Shown: positions 1 through 7,393 of the stretch, piece by piece
How the letters are laid out: each line of letters starts with the position of its first letter
Position numbering within the stretch: position 1 is the first letter of the stretch
Assembly: GCA_010024525.1 (NCBI GenBank)
Contig: RGGS01000001.1
Coordinates: 1-26,000 of the forward strand
Origin: Verrucomicrobiota bacterium
Lineage (GTDB): Bacteria; Verrucomicrobiota; Verrucomicrobiia; Methylacidiphilales; Verrucolacustridaceae
Length of the DNA: 26,000 nt
Reading direction: 5' to 3'
Program-made: the position numbers and the translations under genes
Notes under the pieces: generated by a model
The model's database searches: none
Told to the model about the DNA's origin: nothing
Seen by the model: only the letters and a program-made list of their open reading frames with translations

Positions 1-2
1 CC

Positions 3-977
3 TTCCCGCGGGTGACCTACCGGGAGGCCTTGGAGACCTATGGCATAGACAAACCTGACCGCCGTTTTGACCTGAAACTCGCGGACCTGACGGAAACGTT
101 CCGTCAATCCTCCTTCAAGGTGTTCCAATCCGCCGTGGCTGCCGGCGGGGTGGTGAAGGCTTTCAATGCCAAAGGATTGGCGGGGATCACCACCGGGCAG
201 ATCGAAGACCTGACCAACTTGGCCAAATCGCACGGGGCGAAAGGATTGGCTTGGATCAAGGTGGAGAACGGTGAGTGGAAATCCCCGATCGTAAAATTCT
301 TCCATGAGTCGGAAAAACAATCGCTGACGGAAACACTCAAGGTAGAGGAGGGGGATCTGATCCTTTTTGGGGCGGATCAATGGGTGGCGGCTTGTGAGGT
401 TCTGGGGCTGGTGAGGATCCGCTGTGCCGAATACCTGGAGAAGCTTGGGAAACTGAAAAAAGATGCCGAAAAACTCGATTTCCATTGGGTCGTGGATTTC
501 CCGCTCCTGCGGAAAGACCCGGAGCATCCCAACATGGTGGCTAGTCATCATCCTTTTACGGCCCCGGTGGAGGAGGATCTTCCGCTTCTCGAGACCCAAC
601 CCGAGAGGGTCCGCGGCCAGCATTACGACCTCGTTTTGAACGGAGTGGAACTCGGTGGGGGAAGCATCCGGATTCACCAAGGGAAAGTGCAGGACAAGAT
701 CTTCCGGGAAATTCTCAAGCTGCCGGGGGATATTGTGCAGAGCCGATTTGGTTACATGGTCGAGGCACTTCAATTCGGAGCACCGCCCCATGGGGGAATC
801 GCCCTGGGTTTCGACCGGCTCATGGCCCTGTTGTTGGGGCATGAGAGTATCCGCGATGTGATCGCCTTCCCCAAAAACGCCCGAGGGCAGGATGTGATGA
901 GCGGAGCTCCGGCCGAAGCCACCTCCCGGCAGCTCAAAGAGGTTCACATCAAATCCGAAGCCCTTCCCGGAGCCTGA
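3..977 (+). CDS. aspS: Aspartate-tRNA ligase, C-terminal part (5' end outside window)
   Basis: AspRS charges tRNA-Asp with aspartate in the cytoplasm. The reading frame is open to the left edge: the codons before the GTG at 12 read FPR and join the FPRVTYREALETYG block, the usual end of the N-terminal catalytic half. The visible ~324 residues then show GIDKPDRRFDLKL, the bacterial GAD insertion domain (roughly residues 30-135), the catalytic stretch GGGSIRIH, and class II motif 3 as GIALGFDRLMALL. The C-terminus (FPKNARGQDVMSGAP) is typical. Compared with the usual ~590 residues, a little under half is missing upstream. The GTG at 12 is therefore internal, not a start. A 45-bp gap separates it from the glutaredoxin gene. 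The sequence does not settle whether it is the discriminating or the non-discriminating (Asp/Asn) type. Confidence 0.97.
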   Translation, partial: FPRVTYREALETYGIDKPDRRFDLKLADLTETFRQSSFKVFQSAVAAGGVVKAFNAKGLAGITTGQIEDLTNLAKSHGAKGLAWIKVENGEWKSPIVKFFHESEKQSLTETLKVEEGDLILFGADQWVAACEVLGLVRIRCAEYLEKLGKLKKDAEKLDFHWVVDFPLLRKDPEHPNMVASHHPFTAPVEEDLPLLETQPERVRGQHYDLVLNGVELGGGSIRIHQGKVQDKIFREILKLPGDIVQSRFGYMVEALQFGAPPHGGIALGFDRLMALLLGHESIRDVIAFPKNARGQDVMSGAPAEATSRQLKEVHIKSEALPGA

Positions 978-1022
978 AAATCAGGCCCTTGCGAAACCAG
1001 GCCTTCCGGCTATTTTTGATTT

Positions 1023-1385
1023 ATGAGCTCGAACAAACCGAACATGAAAATCATCGCCTATCTCAAGCCCCATTGCGGCTGGAGCCGCGGGGTGCGCGCC
1101 GTGATGGCCAAATACAAACTGGATTTCGAGGATCGGGATATCTGGAATGATATGAACCAACGGATCGAGATGGTTCAGAAAAGTGGTCAGGAATTGTCCC
1201 CCTGCGTGGAGATCAATGGGCACATGTTGGCCGACGTCAGCGGAGACGAGGTGGAGAATTGGATGTTGGCCCAAGGATTGGTTCAGCGCCTCCAGACTTC
1301 GGTGGATGTGCCCACCGACCGGGGTTGCTCCGATGAGGAGCATGCGGCACAACGGGGAGAGATCCCGGTGCAATTCAAGGGGTAA
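1023..1385 (+). CDS. Glutaredoxin-family protein, CGWS active site
   Basis: This 120-residue protein has a thioredoxin-fold start (MKIIAYLKPHCGWSRGVRAVM) with an active-site CGWS at residues 18-21. The CxxS form is that of monothiol glutaredoxins, which handle glutathione mixed disulfides or Fe-S clusters. The central block ELSPCVEINGHMLADVSGDEVENWM keeps the cis-Pro position (SPCVEING) and the GDE turn of glutaredoxins. The C-terminal ~35 residues (VQRLQTSVDVPTDRGCSDEE...) are an extension I do not recognise. ATG 1023 is used; ATG 1044 (MKIIAY) is an alternative that fits the fold start well. No Shine-Dalgarno is evident before either. It ends 7 bp before the next start, so the two are probably co-transcribed. 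Family assignment is firm; substrate is unknown. Confidence 0.85.
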   Translation: MSSNKPNMKIIAYLKPHCGWSRGVRAVMAKYKLDFEDRDIWNDMNQRIEMVQKSGQELSPCVEINGHMLADVSGDEVENWMLAQGLVQRLQTSVDVPTDRGCSDEEHAAQRGEIPVQFKG

Positions 1386-1392
1386 AGTGGGG

Positions 1393-2244
1393 ATGAACGC
1401 CCCGCACGACGAGAAACAGGCGAGGGCGGTGGAAAAAATCCTGGCAGGGGATGACGCCGACATGGCGGATCTCACCCTTCGTGAACTGCGCTCGCAAAAA
1501 ACGGTTTATCGACCCCTGATTGAGCAATTGGCTGGGTCCCCTGATCCAAGGGTTCGTTCCCGGGCGCGTCTGTTGCTTCGCTTCTGGGCCGAACCCCAGG
1601 AGCCCGCCCATGGCTCTCCTCTGGCCGGGTTGCAGTTGAGAAACTGGGATGATTTGGAAAAGTTTTGCTGGGATTTGGCGCAAATTGAAAATCCAGAGGC
1701 CGACCTCCAAGGGGGGAAGGCTTACCTCGACGAACTGGGGCAGTTGGTGGAAAAAAATCTACCCCACCGCAGCATTTCCCCCACGGATTCGATTTCCGCC
1801 TTGCGGCAAATTCTGGCCCGCCGGGAGGGGTTTCGCGGAAACTTGGACCATTACTTTGATCCCTCAAACAGCTATCTCCACAGAGTGTTGCAGACCAAGA
1901 TGGGAATCCCCCTGACCTTGGCGTTGGTCTATCTTTTTGCCGGCCAACGTGCCGGCTTGGATGTTTACGGGATCAATACCCCAGGTCATTACCTCGCGGG
2001 AATCGGCGGAGTGATTTTTGACCCCTTCCATGCGGCGGGGGTCATGTCCGCCGATGACTTGGCGGCCAAATTCGGAACCGATCGCACCGCCTGGGCCAAC
2101 CCGATGTATATGCGGGCCACCCCGCGAGACACGGCGGAGAGAATGCTGGTCAATTTGCTCAACAGCTACAGCCGATTGGGGGATGAGGCACGGCATTCCC
2201 GCACCGTGTCCTGCCTGCAGATGATTGAGGAGAGCTGGGGTTAG
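1393..2244 (+). CDS. SirB1 family (transglutaminase-like core 2) protein
   Basis: A 283-residue soluble protein. The diagnostic block is YFDPSNSYLHRVLQTKMGIPLTL (about residues 156-178), followed by VYGINTPGHYLAG and VIFDPF. This matches the SirB1 / Transglut_core2 pattern NSyL..VL..r.GiPi.L....PgHfL....Dpf. The family keeps the His of the transglutaminase fold but not an obvious catalytic Cys, so enzymatic activity is doubtful; its function is not well established. The frame is open upstream to 1183 inside the glutaredoxin gene, but ATG 1393 lies just after the glutaredoxin stop (1383-1385) with a purine-rich gtgggg ahead of it, so I take it as the start. The N-terminal ~100 residues are helical and less conserved-looking (LTLRELRSQKTVYRPLIEQLAG). 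Confidence 0.82.
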   Translation: MNAPHDEKQARAVEKILAGDDADMADLTLRELRSQKTVYRPLIEQLAGSPDPRVRSRARLLLRFWAEPQEPAHGSPLAGLQLRNWDDLEKFCWDLAQIENPEADLQGGKAYLDELGQLVEKNLPHRSISPTDSISALRQILARREGFRGNLDHYFDPSNSYLHRVLQTKMGIPLTLALVYLFAGQRAGLDVYGINTPGHYLAGIGGVIFDPFHAAGVMSADDLAAKFGTDRTAWANPMYMRATPRDTAERMLVNLLNSYSRLGDEARHSRTVSCLQMIEESWG

Positions 2245-2285
2245 GCAGGGCTTGCCTCGTCTCCGCCGCCGTTGCAAAATTTAGC

Positions 2286-2708
2286 ATGAAAAATATTCTC
2301 CATGCGTTCTTGCCGGTTCTTTTGTTGGTGCTCCAGGTCCGGGCGGAAGACGTCCCTGTCATCCCAGTGGTTACGCCGCAGGAGGCGTCCTCCCAGGAGG
2401 GAAAGCAGGTCAAGGTCAAGGGGGTGGTGGATGGGCAAAAAACCTCGGCCAAGGGAATCACTTATTTGAATTTTGGGGGACGTTTTCCCAATCATGTGTT
2501 CAGCTGTGTGCTTCGGGCGAAGGATTTTCCCGATGGTGTGTCCTCGTACGAGGGGAAGGAGGTGGAAGTCACTGGTTTGATCAAGATGTATGAGGGAAAA
2601 CCCTCGATGGACATCAAGTCTCCCGATCAGATCCGGGTGGTGCCGGCGGACTCAACCGGTACGGCTCCGTCCGCCCCAGCCTCCCCGGTCGGAGAGGTCG
2701 AGCGTTGA
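2286..2708 (+). CDS. Exported OB-fold-like protein of unknown function
   Basis: This 140-residue protein begins with a clear signal peptide (MKNILHAFLPVLLLVLQVRA, cleavage near 20). The mature part reads GKQVKVKGVVDGQ...GITYLNFGGRFPNHVFSCVLR...YEGKEVEVTGLIKMYEGKPSMDIKSPDQIRVV. Repeated beta strands with GKxVxVxG turns, an LNFG motif and a final KSPDQI are typical of small bacterial OB-fold proteins in the tRNA-anti/BOF-like group. A Pro/Ala/Ser-rich tail of ~20 residues follows. I do not know its role; nucleic-acid binding is a property of related OB-folds but is not shown here, and export makes a cytoplasmic role unlikely. It lies 41 bp after the SirB1-like gene and 64 bp before the greA fusion. 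No Shine-Dalgarno precedes ATG 2286. Confidence 0.75.
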   Translation: MKNILHAFLPVLLLVLQVRAEDVPVIPVVTPQEASSQEGKQVKVKGVVDGQKTSAKGITYLNFGGRFPNHVFSCVLRAKDFPDGVSSYEGKEVEVTGLIKMYEGKPSMDIKSPDQIRVVPADSTGTAPSAPASPVGEVER

Positions 2709-2735
2709 AGTTTTTGTGCCCCCCTTGGATTCCGG

Positions 2736-2765
2736 TTGCTTTTGGGTTGGACGATTCCGTATGTT
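2736..2765 (+). promoter_or_regulatory. Weak promoter-like element before the greA fusion
   Basis: TTGCTT (2736-2741) and TATGTT (2760-2765) are separated by 18 bp in the 64-bp gap before the greA fusion. The -10 matches TATAAT at four of six positions and the -35 matches only at TTG. The -10 ends 7 bp before ATG 2773, so a start there would give a leaderless or nearly leaderless mRNA. This could be chance. Confidence 0.22.
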
Positions 2766-2772
2766 GTTCTGA

Positions 2773-4614
2773 ATGCCCGCCGACACTGAAATCGAACCCG
2801 TAGCCGCCATGGAGGAAGCCGAAGGACTGGACCCAAAAACCCAAGACAAGTTAGCCCAACTTGCCCCTGGATCCTTTTGCCACCATCGCAGTTGGGGTGT
2901 TGGAAAAATCGTATCCAAAGACGATGCCTTGCGCAGCCTGACCATTGATTTCCGGAGCAAAAAGGGGCACCCGATGGAATTCGGATATGCCGCCCAATCC
3001 CTGAAGAGCTTGGGGAACGATCACCTCGAAGCCCAGATCCTGCAGAATCCAAGCGCTGTCCGGGAAATGGCCACCAAGCAACCCGGAGAAGTCATGAAAC
3101 TGGCGATCCAAAGCCTGGGCCGCGAAGCAACCACCACGAGGCTGGAAGAGGCTTTTGTCCCGCATCTCTACAAACCTGAGGAGTGGAAGAAATTCTGGGA
3201 AGCCGCCAAGCGGGCCATGAAAAAGGACCCCAAATTTGTTCTGCCCGCCAAGCGGATTGAGCCCTTGCAGTATCTTGAGAGCGCCCCGGCAACCAAGGCA
3301 AGCGGGTTGGAGGATTTGCGGGAGGCGGTGGGGGCCAAGCGGGTGATGGAAGCCTTGGAAAAGCTGCAAAAGTCCCATACCGCCACGGAGCTGAAGGGGA
3401 TGGCTGAAGAGGCCTTTAAACTGATCGATGCCTCTGCCCAAAAAATACCCAAGAGTCAGATCAGTCAGGTCGCTGAGTTGGCCCTGGCTCGGGCAGAGTT
3501 TTCCGTGTCGGCCGGTTTGCCACCCGAACCCGGACCGGTCCTTCGGGGGATTTTGCCGACGGACCCCAACCGCTTGGCTCTCGTGATTGAGGCACTGCCG
3601 GCGGGGAAGCAACCGCGATTCGCCGACTTGATGTCCGACCAACTAGGGGAGCGTTGGACCGAACTTCATTTGGCTCTTCTCCCCAAGGCTTCGGGAAGGC
3701 TGATGGACGCCATCACGCAGCGTTTCAAAAAAGCGACCCGTCTGGCCGAATTGGAGGGGGCATTGGACCGGCTTTTACGGGAGAGGCTTACGCATCCCGA
3801 CCTGATCGTTTGGCTTTGCCGGAACCGCGCGGGTGAATTGACCAAGTTGGCCGGACCGGCGCTCTTTATGACGGCTTTGGCGGTGTTGGAGAAAGAGCAA
3901 TTATCGGATTCCAGTCGAGGCTCGCGTCTGAGGGATCTTCTTCTGGAGGACAAAGAGTTGATCCGAGACTTGCTGGCCCCGTCGTCCCCGGAGGAGGTTC
4001 GGGACGTGACCCGGGCTTCGCTATCGTCCACGGCTTTTGAAGAACTGGACAAGAGATCCTTGATTGGTGCCCTGGTCAAATTGTATCCCGAGGTCAGCCC
4101 CATGGTGGCGGGCGAGAACAAGACCACAGTGGTGGAAGCCCCGATTGTCAGTTGGGAAAGTCTCGAGAAACGAAAACAGGAGTTGGAGGAGATCGTCAGC
4201 AAAAAGATACCTGCGAACAGCAAGGAAATCGCGGTGGCGCGTTCCTATGGAGATTTGAAGGAAAATCACGAATTCAAGGCGGCCAAGGAAATGCAGGCCG
4301 TGCTGATGCGTCGCAAGGCCGAGTTGGAGGCCATGATCGTGGCCGCCCAGGGTACAGATTTCAGCGGGGTCAAGGGGGAAGAGGTGGCCATTGGAACAGT
4401 GGTGGAGTACGAGCATCTTGAAGGAGGTGCCAAACATACCATCACCATCCTGGGAGCCTGGGACAGTGATCCGGAGCGCGGTATCCTCTCTTACCAAACC
4501 GCAGTGGCGCAGGCCTTGGTGCAAAAGAAGCCGGGCGAACACGCCGAACTCCCCAGCGAGAAGGGGCCCAAGACCAAGGTCATCATCCGCTCGATTCGTG
4601 CCTACCGTTCCTGA
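2773..4614 (+). CDS. greA: GreA-type transcript cleavage factor with long N-terminal fusion
   Basis: A 613-residue protein whose C-terminal ~150 residues (from about 461) are a GreA/GreB factor. They contain the coiled coil (ESLEKRKQELEEIVSKKIP) with the tip motif YGDLKENHEFKAAKEM, whose Asp494 and Glu497 correspond by spacing to the acidic pair of E. coli GreA that positions Mg2+ in the RNA polymerase secondary channel. The globular domain follows (GEEVAIGTVVEYEH...). GreA rescues backtracked polymerase by stimulating RNA cleavage. Normal GreA has ~158 residues, so about 460 residues are extra. Chlamydia GreA is known to carry a comparable long fusion, which fits a PVC host. Residues ~32-80 (GSFCHHRSWGVGKIV) resemble a CarD/Mfd RID Tudor domain; the middle is helical and unrecognised. 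No Shine-Dalgarno precedes ATG 2773. It ends 19 bp before eno. Confidence 0.88.
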   Translation: MPADTEIEPVAAMEEAEGLDPKTQDKLAQLAPGSFCHHRSWGVGKIVSKDDALRSLTIDFRSKKGHPMEFGYAAQSLKSLGNDHLEAQILQNPSAVREMATKQPGEVMKLAIQSLGREATTTRLEEAFVPHLYKPEEWKKFWEAAKRAMKKDPKFVLPAKRIEPLQYLESAPATKASGLEDLREAVGAKRVMEALEKLQKSHTATELKGMAEEAFKLIDASAQKIPKSQISQVAELALARAEFSVSAGLPPEPGPVLRGILPTDPNRLALVIEALPAGKQPRFADLMSDQLGERWTELHLALLPKASGRLMDAITQRFKKATRLAELEGALDRLLRERLTHPDLIVWLCRNRAGELTKLAGPALFMTALAVLEKEQLSDSSRGSRLRDLLLEDKELIRDLLAPSSPEEVRDVTRASLSSTAFEELDKRSLIGALVKLYPEVSPMVAGENKTTVVEAPIVSWESLEKRKQELEEIVSKKIPANSKEIAVARSYGDLKENHEFKAAKEMQAVLMRRKAELEAMIVAAQGTDFSGVKGEEVAIGTVVEYEHLEGGAKHTITILGAWDSDPERGILSYQTAVAQALVQKKPGEHAELPSEKGPKTKVIIRSIRAYRS

Positions 4615-4633
4615 TTTCAGGAATTCAATTCTG

Positions 4634-5920
4634 ATGAAGACCAGGATTCAAACCATCACCGCTCGTGAGGTGATTGATTCCCGTGGCAATCCCACACTGG
4701 AGGCCGATGTCCTATTGGAGGGAGGCGCTTTTGGGTCCGCCATGGTGCCCAGCGGGGCCAGCACCGGAATCCATGAGGCCTTGGAACTGCGTGACGGGGA
4801 TGCCAAACGGTATGGAGGCAAGGGAGTTCTTCAAGCCGTGGCAAATGTGAAGGAGAAGATTGCCCCTTTATTGAAAGGGAAAGATGCCTCTGATACCCAG
4901 GGGATTGACCGTGCCATGCTTGAGTTGGACGGGACCCCGAATAAAAAATCGCTCGGAGCCAATGCGGTTTTGGGTGTCTCGCTGGCTGCGGCCCGGGCCG
5001 CTGCCACCGCGCATCAGCAACCCTTGTATCGTTGGTTGGGTGGCGAGAAAGCCAATGTTCTGCCGGTTCCCATGGCAAATATCATTAACGGGGGCGCCCA
5101 CTCCGATGCCCCGATTGATTTCCAGGAGTTCATGATCGTACCCCGCGGTCTGCCCACCTTTCGTGAGGCGCTCCGGTGCGGTGCGGAGATTTTCGCGGTG
5201 CTCAAAAAGATTTTGCACGACCGCAAGCTGGGCACCGCTGTCGGCGACGAGGGTGGCTTTGCCCCTCGTTTGGAGTCGACAGAAGCGGCTCTGGGAGTCA
5301 TTGCCGAAGCCGTGGAAAAAGCAGGTTATTCCCTGGGGAAGCAGGTCTTTTTCGCCTTGGATGTGGCCAGCAGTGAGTTTTTTGACGGAAAGACCAAAGA
5401 GTACGTTTTCAAAAAATCGGATCAACGCCGGTTGAAAGCCCCGGAGTTGGTGGACTTTTATTTGGGACTCCAAAAGAAGTACCCCATCGTCTCCATTGAG
5501 GACGGAACGGCGGAGGAGGATTGGGATGGGTGGAAAATCCTGACCCAAAAGATGGGGTCAAAGACCCAGCTGGTAGGGGATGATCTTTTTGTGACCAACG
5601 TGGAGTTTTTAAAGAAGGGGATTCAGGAAAAAGTCGCAAACTCGATTTTGGTGAAGGTGAATCAAATCGGCAGTCTGAGCGAAACCTTGGCGGCCATTGA
5701 TCTGGCCCGTTCCGCCAAGTACACCGCAGTGATCAGTCATCGAAGCGGGGAGACCGAGGATTCCACCATAGCGGATTTGGCGGTGGCCACTAACGCTGGG
5801 CAAATCAAGACCGGTTCCTTCTCCCGTTCTGATCGGTTGGCGAAATACAATCGATTGCTGAGGATTGAGGAGGAGCTTGGCTCCAAAGCCATTTATGGCG
5901 GGCAACTCTCGACTGTTTGA
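4634..5920 (+). CDS. eno: Enolase
   Basis: Enolase interconverts 2-phosphoglycerate and phosphoenolpyruvate in glycolysis. The 428-residue product has the family's usual length and motifs: the mobile loop VPSGASTGIHEALELRDGD, the catalytic Glu region GDEGGFAP, metal ligands (SIEDGTAEEDW, VGDDLFVTN), the catalytic Lys in LVKVNQIGS (Lys341, the same number as in E. coli) and SHRSGETED. The frame is open upstream to 4391 within greA, but the protein clearly begins at ATG 4634 (MKTRIQTITAREVIDSRGNPT). An AGGA at 4619-4622 is a possible but distant ribosome binding site. Its last 26 bp overlap the start of the FtsB-like gene, an arrangement that suggests translational coupling; eno next to ftsB is a common bacterial pairing. 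Confidence 0.98.
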   Translation: MKTRIQTITAREVIDSRGNPTLEADVLLEGGAFGSAMVPSGASTGIHEALELRDGDAKRYGGKGVLQAVANVKEKIAPLLKGKDASDTQGIDRAMLELDGTPNKKSLGANAVLGVSLAAARAAATAHQQPLYRWLGGEKANVLPVPMANIINGGAHSDAPIDFQEFMIVPRGLPTFREALRCGAEIFAVLKKILHDRKLGTAVGDEGGFAPRLESTEAALGVIAEAVEKAGYSLGKQVFFALDVASSEFFDGKTKEYVFKKSDQRRLKAPELVDFYLGLQKKYPIVSIEDGTAEEDWDGWKILTQKMGSKTQLVGDDLFVTNVEFLKKGIQEKVANSILVKVNQIGSLSETLAAIDLARSAKYTAVISHRSGETEDSTIADLAVATNAGQIKTGSFSRSDRLAKYNRLLRIEEELGSKAIYGGQLSTV

Positions 5921-6308
5921 CCCCCGTGGCTTGGGTCAACCCCCTGCCAAGGGACATTTTTGGCGAGTGGTCCAGCCTTGGGTTTACTCGTTGGTCGGAC
6001 TCCTTTTTGTGGCTGTGGTGCTGGCTCTTTTCTATCCGACCTGGAAGAGGGGGCAGCACATGAAGGCCCAGACGGAGTTTCTCCAAAAGGATATCAACCA
6101 AAAGCAGGAGGAACTTGCCAACCTCCAGGAAGAGGCGGGTCGTCTCAAGGACGATCCATTCACGGTTGAAAGAATGTCCCGCGACACCCTGAATGTGGCC
6201 CGTCCGGGCGAGGTGATTTTCAAGTTCCAACCGTACCGCACCAATGCCTTAACGCCGCAGGAGGGAAGGCTTCCCGCAGCGCCGATGGAGGCCAAGAAAA
6301 AGCCATGA
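5895..6308 (+). CDS. FtsB/DivIC-like septum formation protein
   Basis: A 137-residue bitopic protein with a basic N-terminus, one transmembrane segment at about 29-49 (VVQPWVYSLVGLLFVAVVLALF read in part), then a coiled coil at about 57-88 (QTEFLQKDINQKQEELANLQEE) and the DPFTVERMSRDTLNVARPGEVIFKF block. That last block matches the DivIC/FtsB signature (dp.yiE.iAR..L.mv.pgE.vf). These proteins form a complex with FtsL and FtsQ/DivIB at the division site. The N-terminal ~24 residues and C-terminal ~25 residues are longer than in E. coli FtsB (103 residues). ATG 5895 lies inside the end of eno; a longer frame from 5865 is possible but adds only eno-overlapping residues. Its stop overlaps the mdh start as ATGA. 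Confidence 0.85.
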   Translation: MAGNSRLFDPRGLGQPPAKGHFWRVVQPWVYSLVGLLFVAVVLALFYPTWKRGQHMKAQTEFLQKDINQKQEELANLQEEAGRLKDDPFTVERMSRDTLNVARPGEVIFKFQPYRTNALTPQEGRLPAAPMEAKKKP

Positions 6309-7303
6309 GCCAGACGATGCGGGTAGCCGTAACCGGAGCGGCTGGGCAAATCGGGTATGCCTTACTCTTTCGCATTGCAGCCGGGGGCCTTTTTGGGCCC
6401 GACCAACGTGTGAGGCTTCAGTTATTGGAGGTTCCCCAAGCTGAAAATGCCCTCCAGGGGGTGGTGATGGAATTGCGAGACGGGGCCTGTCCTTTATTGG
6501 AGGACATCGTCGCCACCAGTGAACCCAAACGTGCCTTTGAGGGTGCCGATTGGACGCTTTGCGTGGGAAGCATCCCAAGAAAACCCGGAATGGAGCGTTC
6601 TGACCTATTGGGTCTGAATGGCAAAATCTTTGTGCAACAGGGACAGGCCTTGGCCGAGGTCGCCTCCAAGGAGGCCCGAGTCCTCGTGGTTGGGAATCCT
6701 TGCAACACCAACGCATGGATTGCGATGCAATCTGGCAAGTCACTGCCGCCGGACCGTTGGTTTGCCATGACGCGTCTGGATGAGAATCGCGCCAAGGCCC
6801 GCTTGGCGGAGAAGGCCGGAGTTGCGGTAAGCAAGGTCGACCGCCTGGCCATTTGGGGAAATCACTCCCCAACCATGTATCCGGATTTCACCCATGCGAG
6901 GATCGGAGGGCAACCCGTGACGGAGGTGATTCAGGACCGGGCTTGGTTGGAGGGGGCTTTTATTCAATCCGTGCAACAACGTGGGGCGGAGGTTTTGAAG
7001 GCACGAGGTTTGTCCAGTGCAGCGAGTGCCGCAAATGCCGCGGTCGATACCGTGAGGACCCTCCATCATGGGACGGCACCAGGCGATTGGACCAGTGTGG
7101 CAGTTTGTTCCGATGGGAGTTACGGGGTGCCCAAGAACCTGATGTGCTCTTTTCCCATTCGTGCGTTGGGGCGGGGCAAATGGGAAATTGTTCAGGGATT
7201 GAAGCTGGACCCTTTTGGGGAAAAGAAGCTTGAGGCAACCGTCGCTGAGTTGATGGAAGAAAAAACAACCGCAGCCCAGGCAGTCGGACTGCCGGCTTCT
7301 TAG
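6305..7303 (+). CDS. mdh: Malate dehydrogenase
   Basis: Oxidises malate to oxaloacetate with NAD in the TCA cycle. The 332-residue protein shows the dinucleotide fold GAAGQIGYALLFRI at 11-24, the mobile loop RKPGMERSDLL with the substrate Arg, VVGNPCNTN, the TRLDENRA stretch carrying the catalytic Asp/Arg, and the catalytic His in IWGNHSPTMYPDF. These are marks of the cytosolic/type-2 malate dehydrogenase group also found in Chlamydia and many other bacteria, rather than the LDH-like type. It overlaps the FtsB-like gene by four bases (ATGA, 6305-6308) and ends the first + strand run; a 90-bp gap follows before mfd. Cys rather than Val occurs in GNPCNTN, which is not expected to matter. Confidence 0.96.
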   Translation: MSQTMRVAVTGAAGQIGYALLFRIAAGGLFGPDQRVRLQLLEVPQAENALQGVVMELRDGACPLLEDIVATSEPKRAFEGADWTLCVGSIPRKPGMERSDLLGLNGKIFVQQGQALAEVASKEARVLVVGNPCNTNAWIAMQSGKSLPPDRWFAMTRLDENRAKARLAEKAGVAVSKVDRLAIWGNHSPTMYPDFTHARIGGQPVTEVIQDRAWLEGAFIQSVQQRGAEVLKARGLSSAASAANAAVDTVRTLHHGTAPGDWTSVAVCSDGSYGVPKNLMCSFPIRALGRGKWEIVQGLKLDPFGEKKLEATVAELMEEKTTAAQAVGLPAS

Positions 7304-7338
7304 CTCCTCTCGCTTCCCCAGTTTCATTCCTCGGCGCT

Positions 7339-7355
7339 AGATCCTGACAGGATCT
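7339..7355 (+). terminator. Small hairpin between mdh and mfd (weak terminator candidate)
   Basis: A perfect 6-bp stem (AGATCC/GGATCT) with a five-base loop (TGACA) sits in the 90-bp gap after mdh. Only TTTG follows, so the U-tract is poor. It could be a weak terminator, an RNA stability element, or simply chance. The rest of the gap shows nothing recognisable. Confidence 0.22.
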
Positions 7356-7393
7356 TTGCAGGCCCTCAGTTCGTGGTATCTTAAAGATGGTTT

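Noticed and set aside
1183..1392. Upstream extension of the SirB1-like frame
   Set aside because: It overlaps the glutaredoxin gene, and its translation (Trp/Arg/Pro-rich) is a shadow of that gene; ATG 1393 fits the operon spacing.
2851..3642. 263-codon open frame antisense to the greA fusion
   Set aside because: It mirrors the real gene in a GC-rich region; its translation is rich in Gly, Leu and Gln with no family motif, and the + strand product is clearly real.
4391..4633. Upstream extension of the enolase frame
   Set aside because: Enolase has a standard N-terminus at ATG 4634 and the extension lies inside greA.
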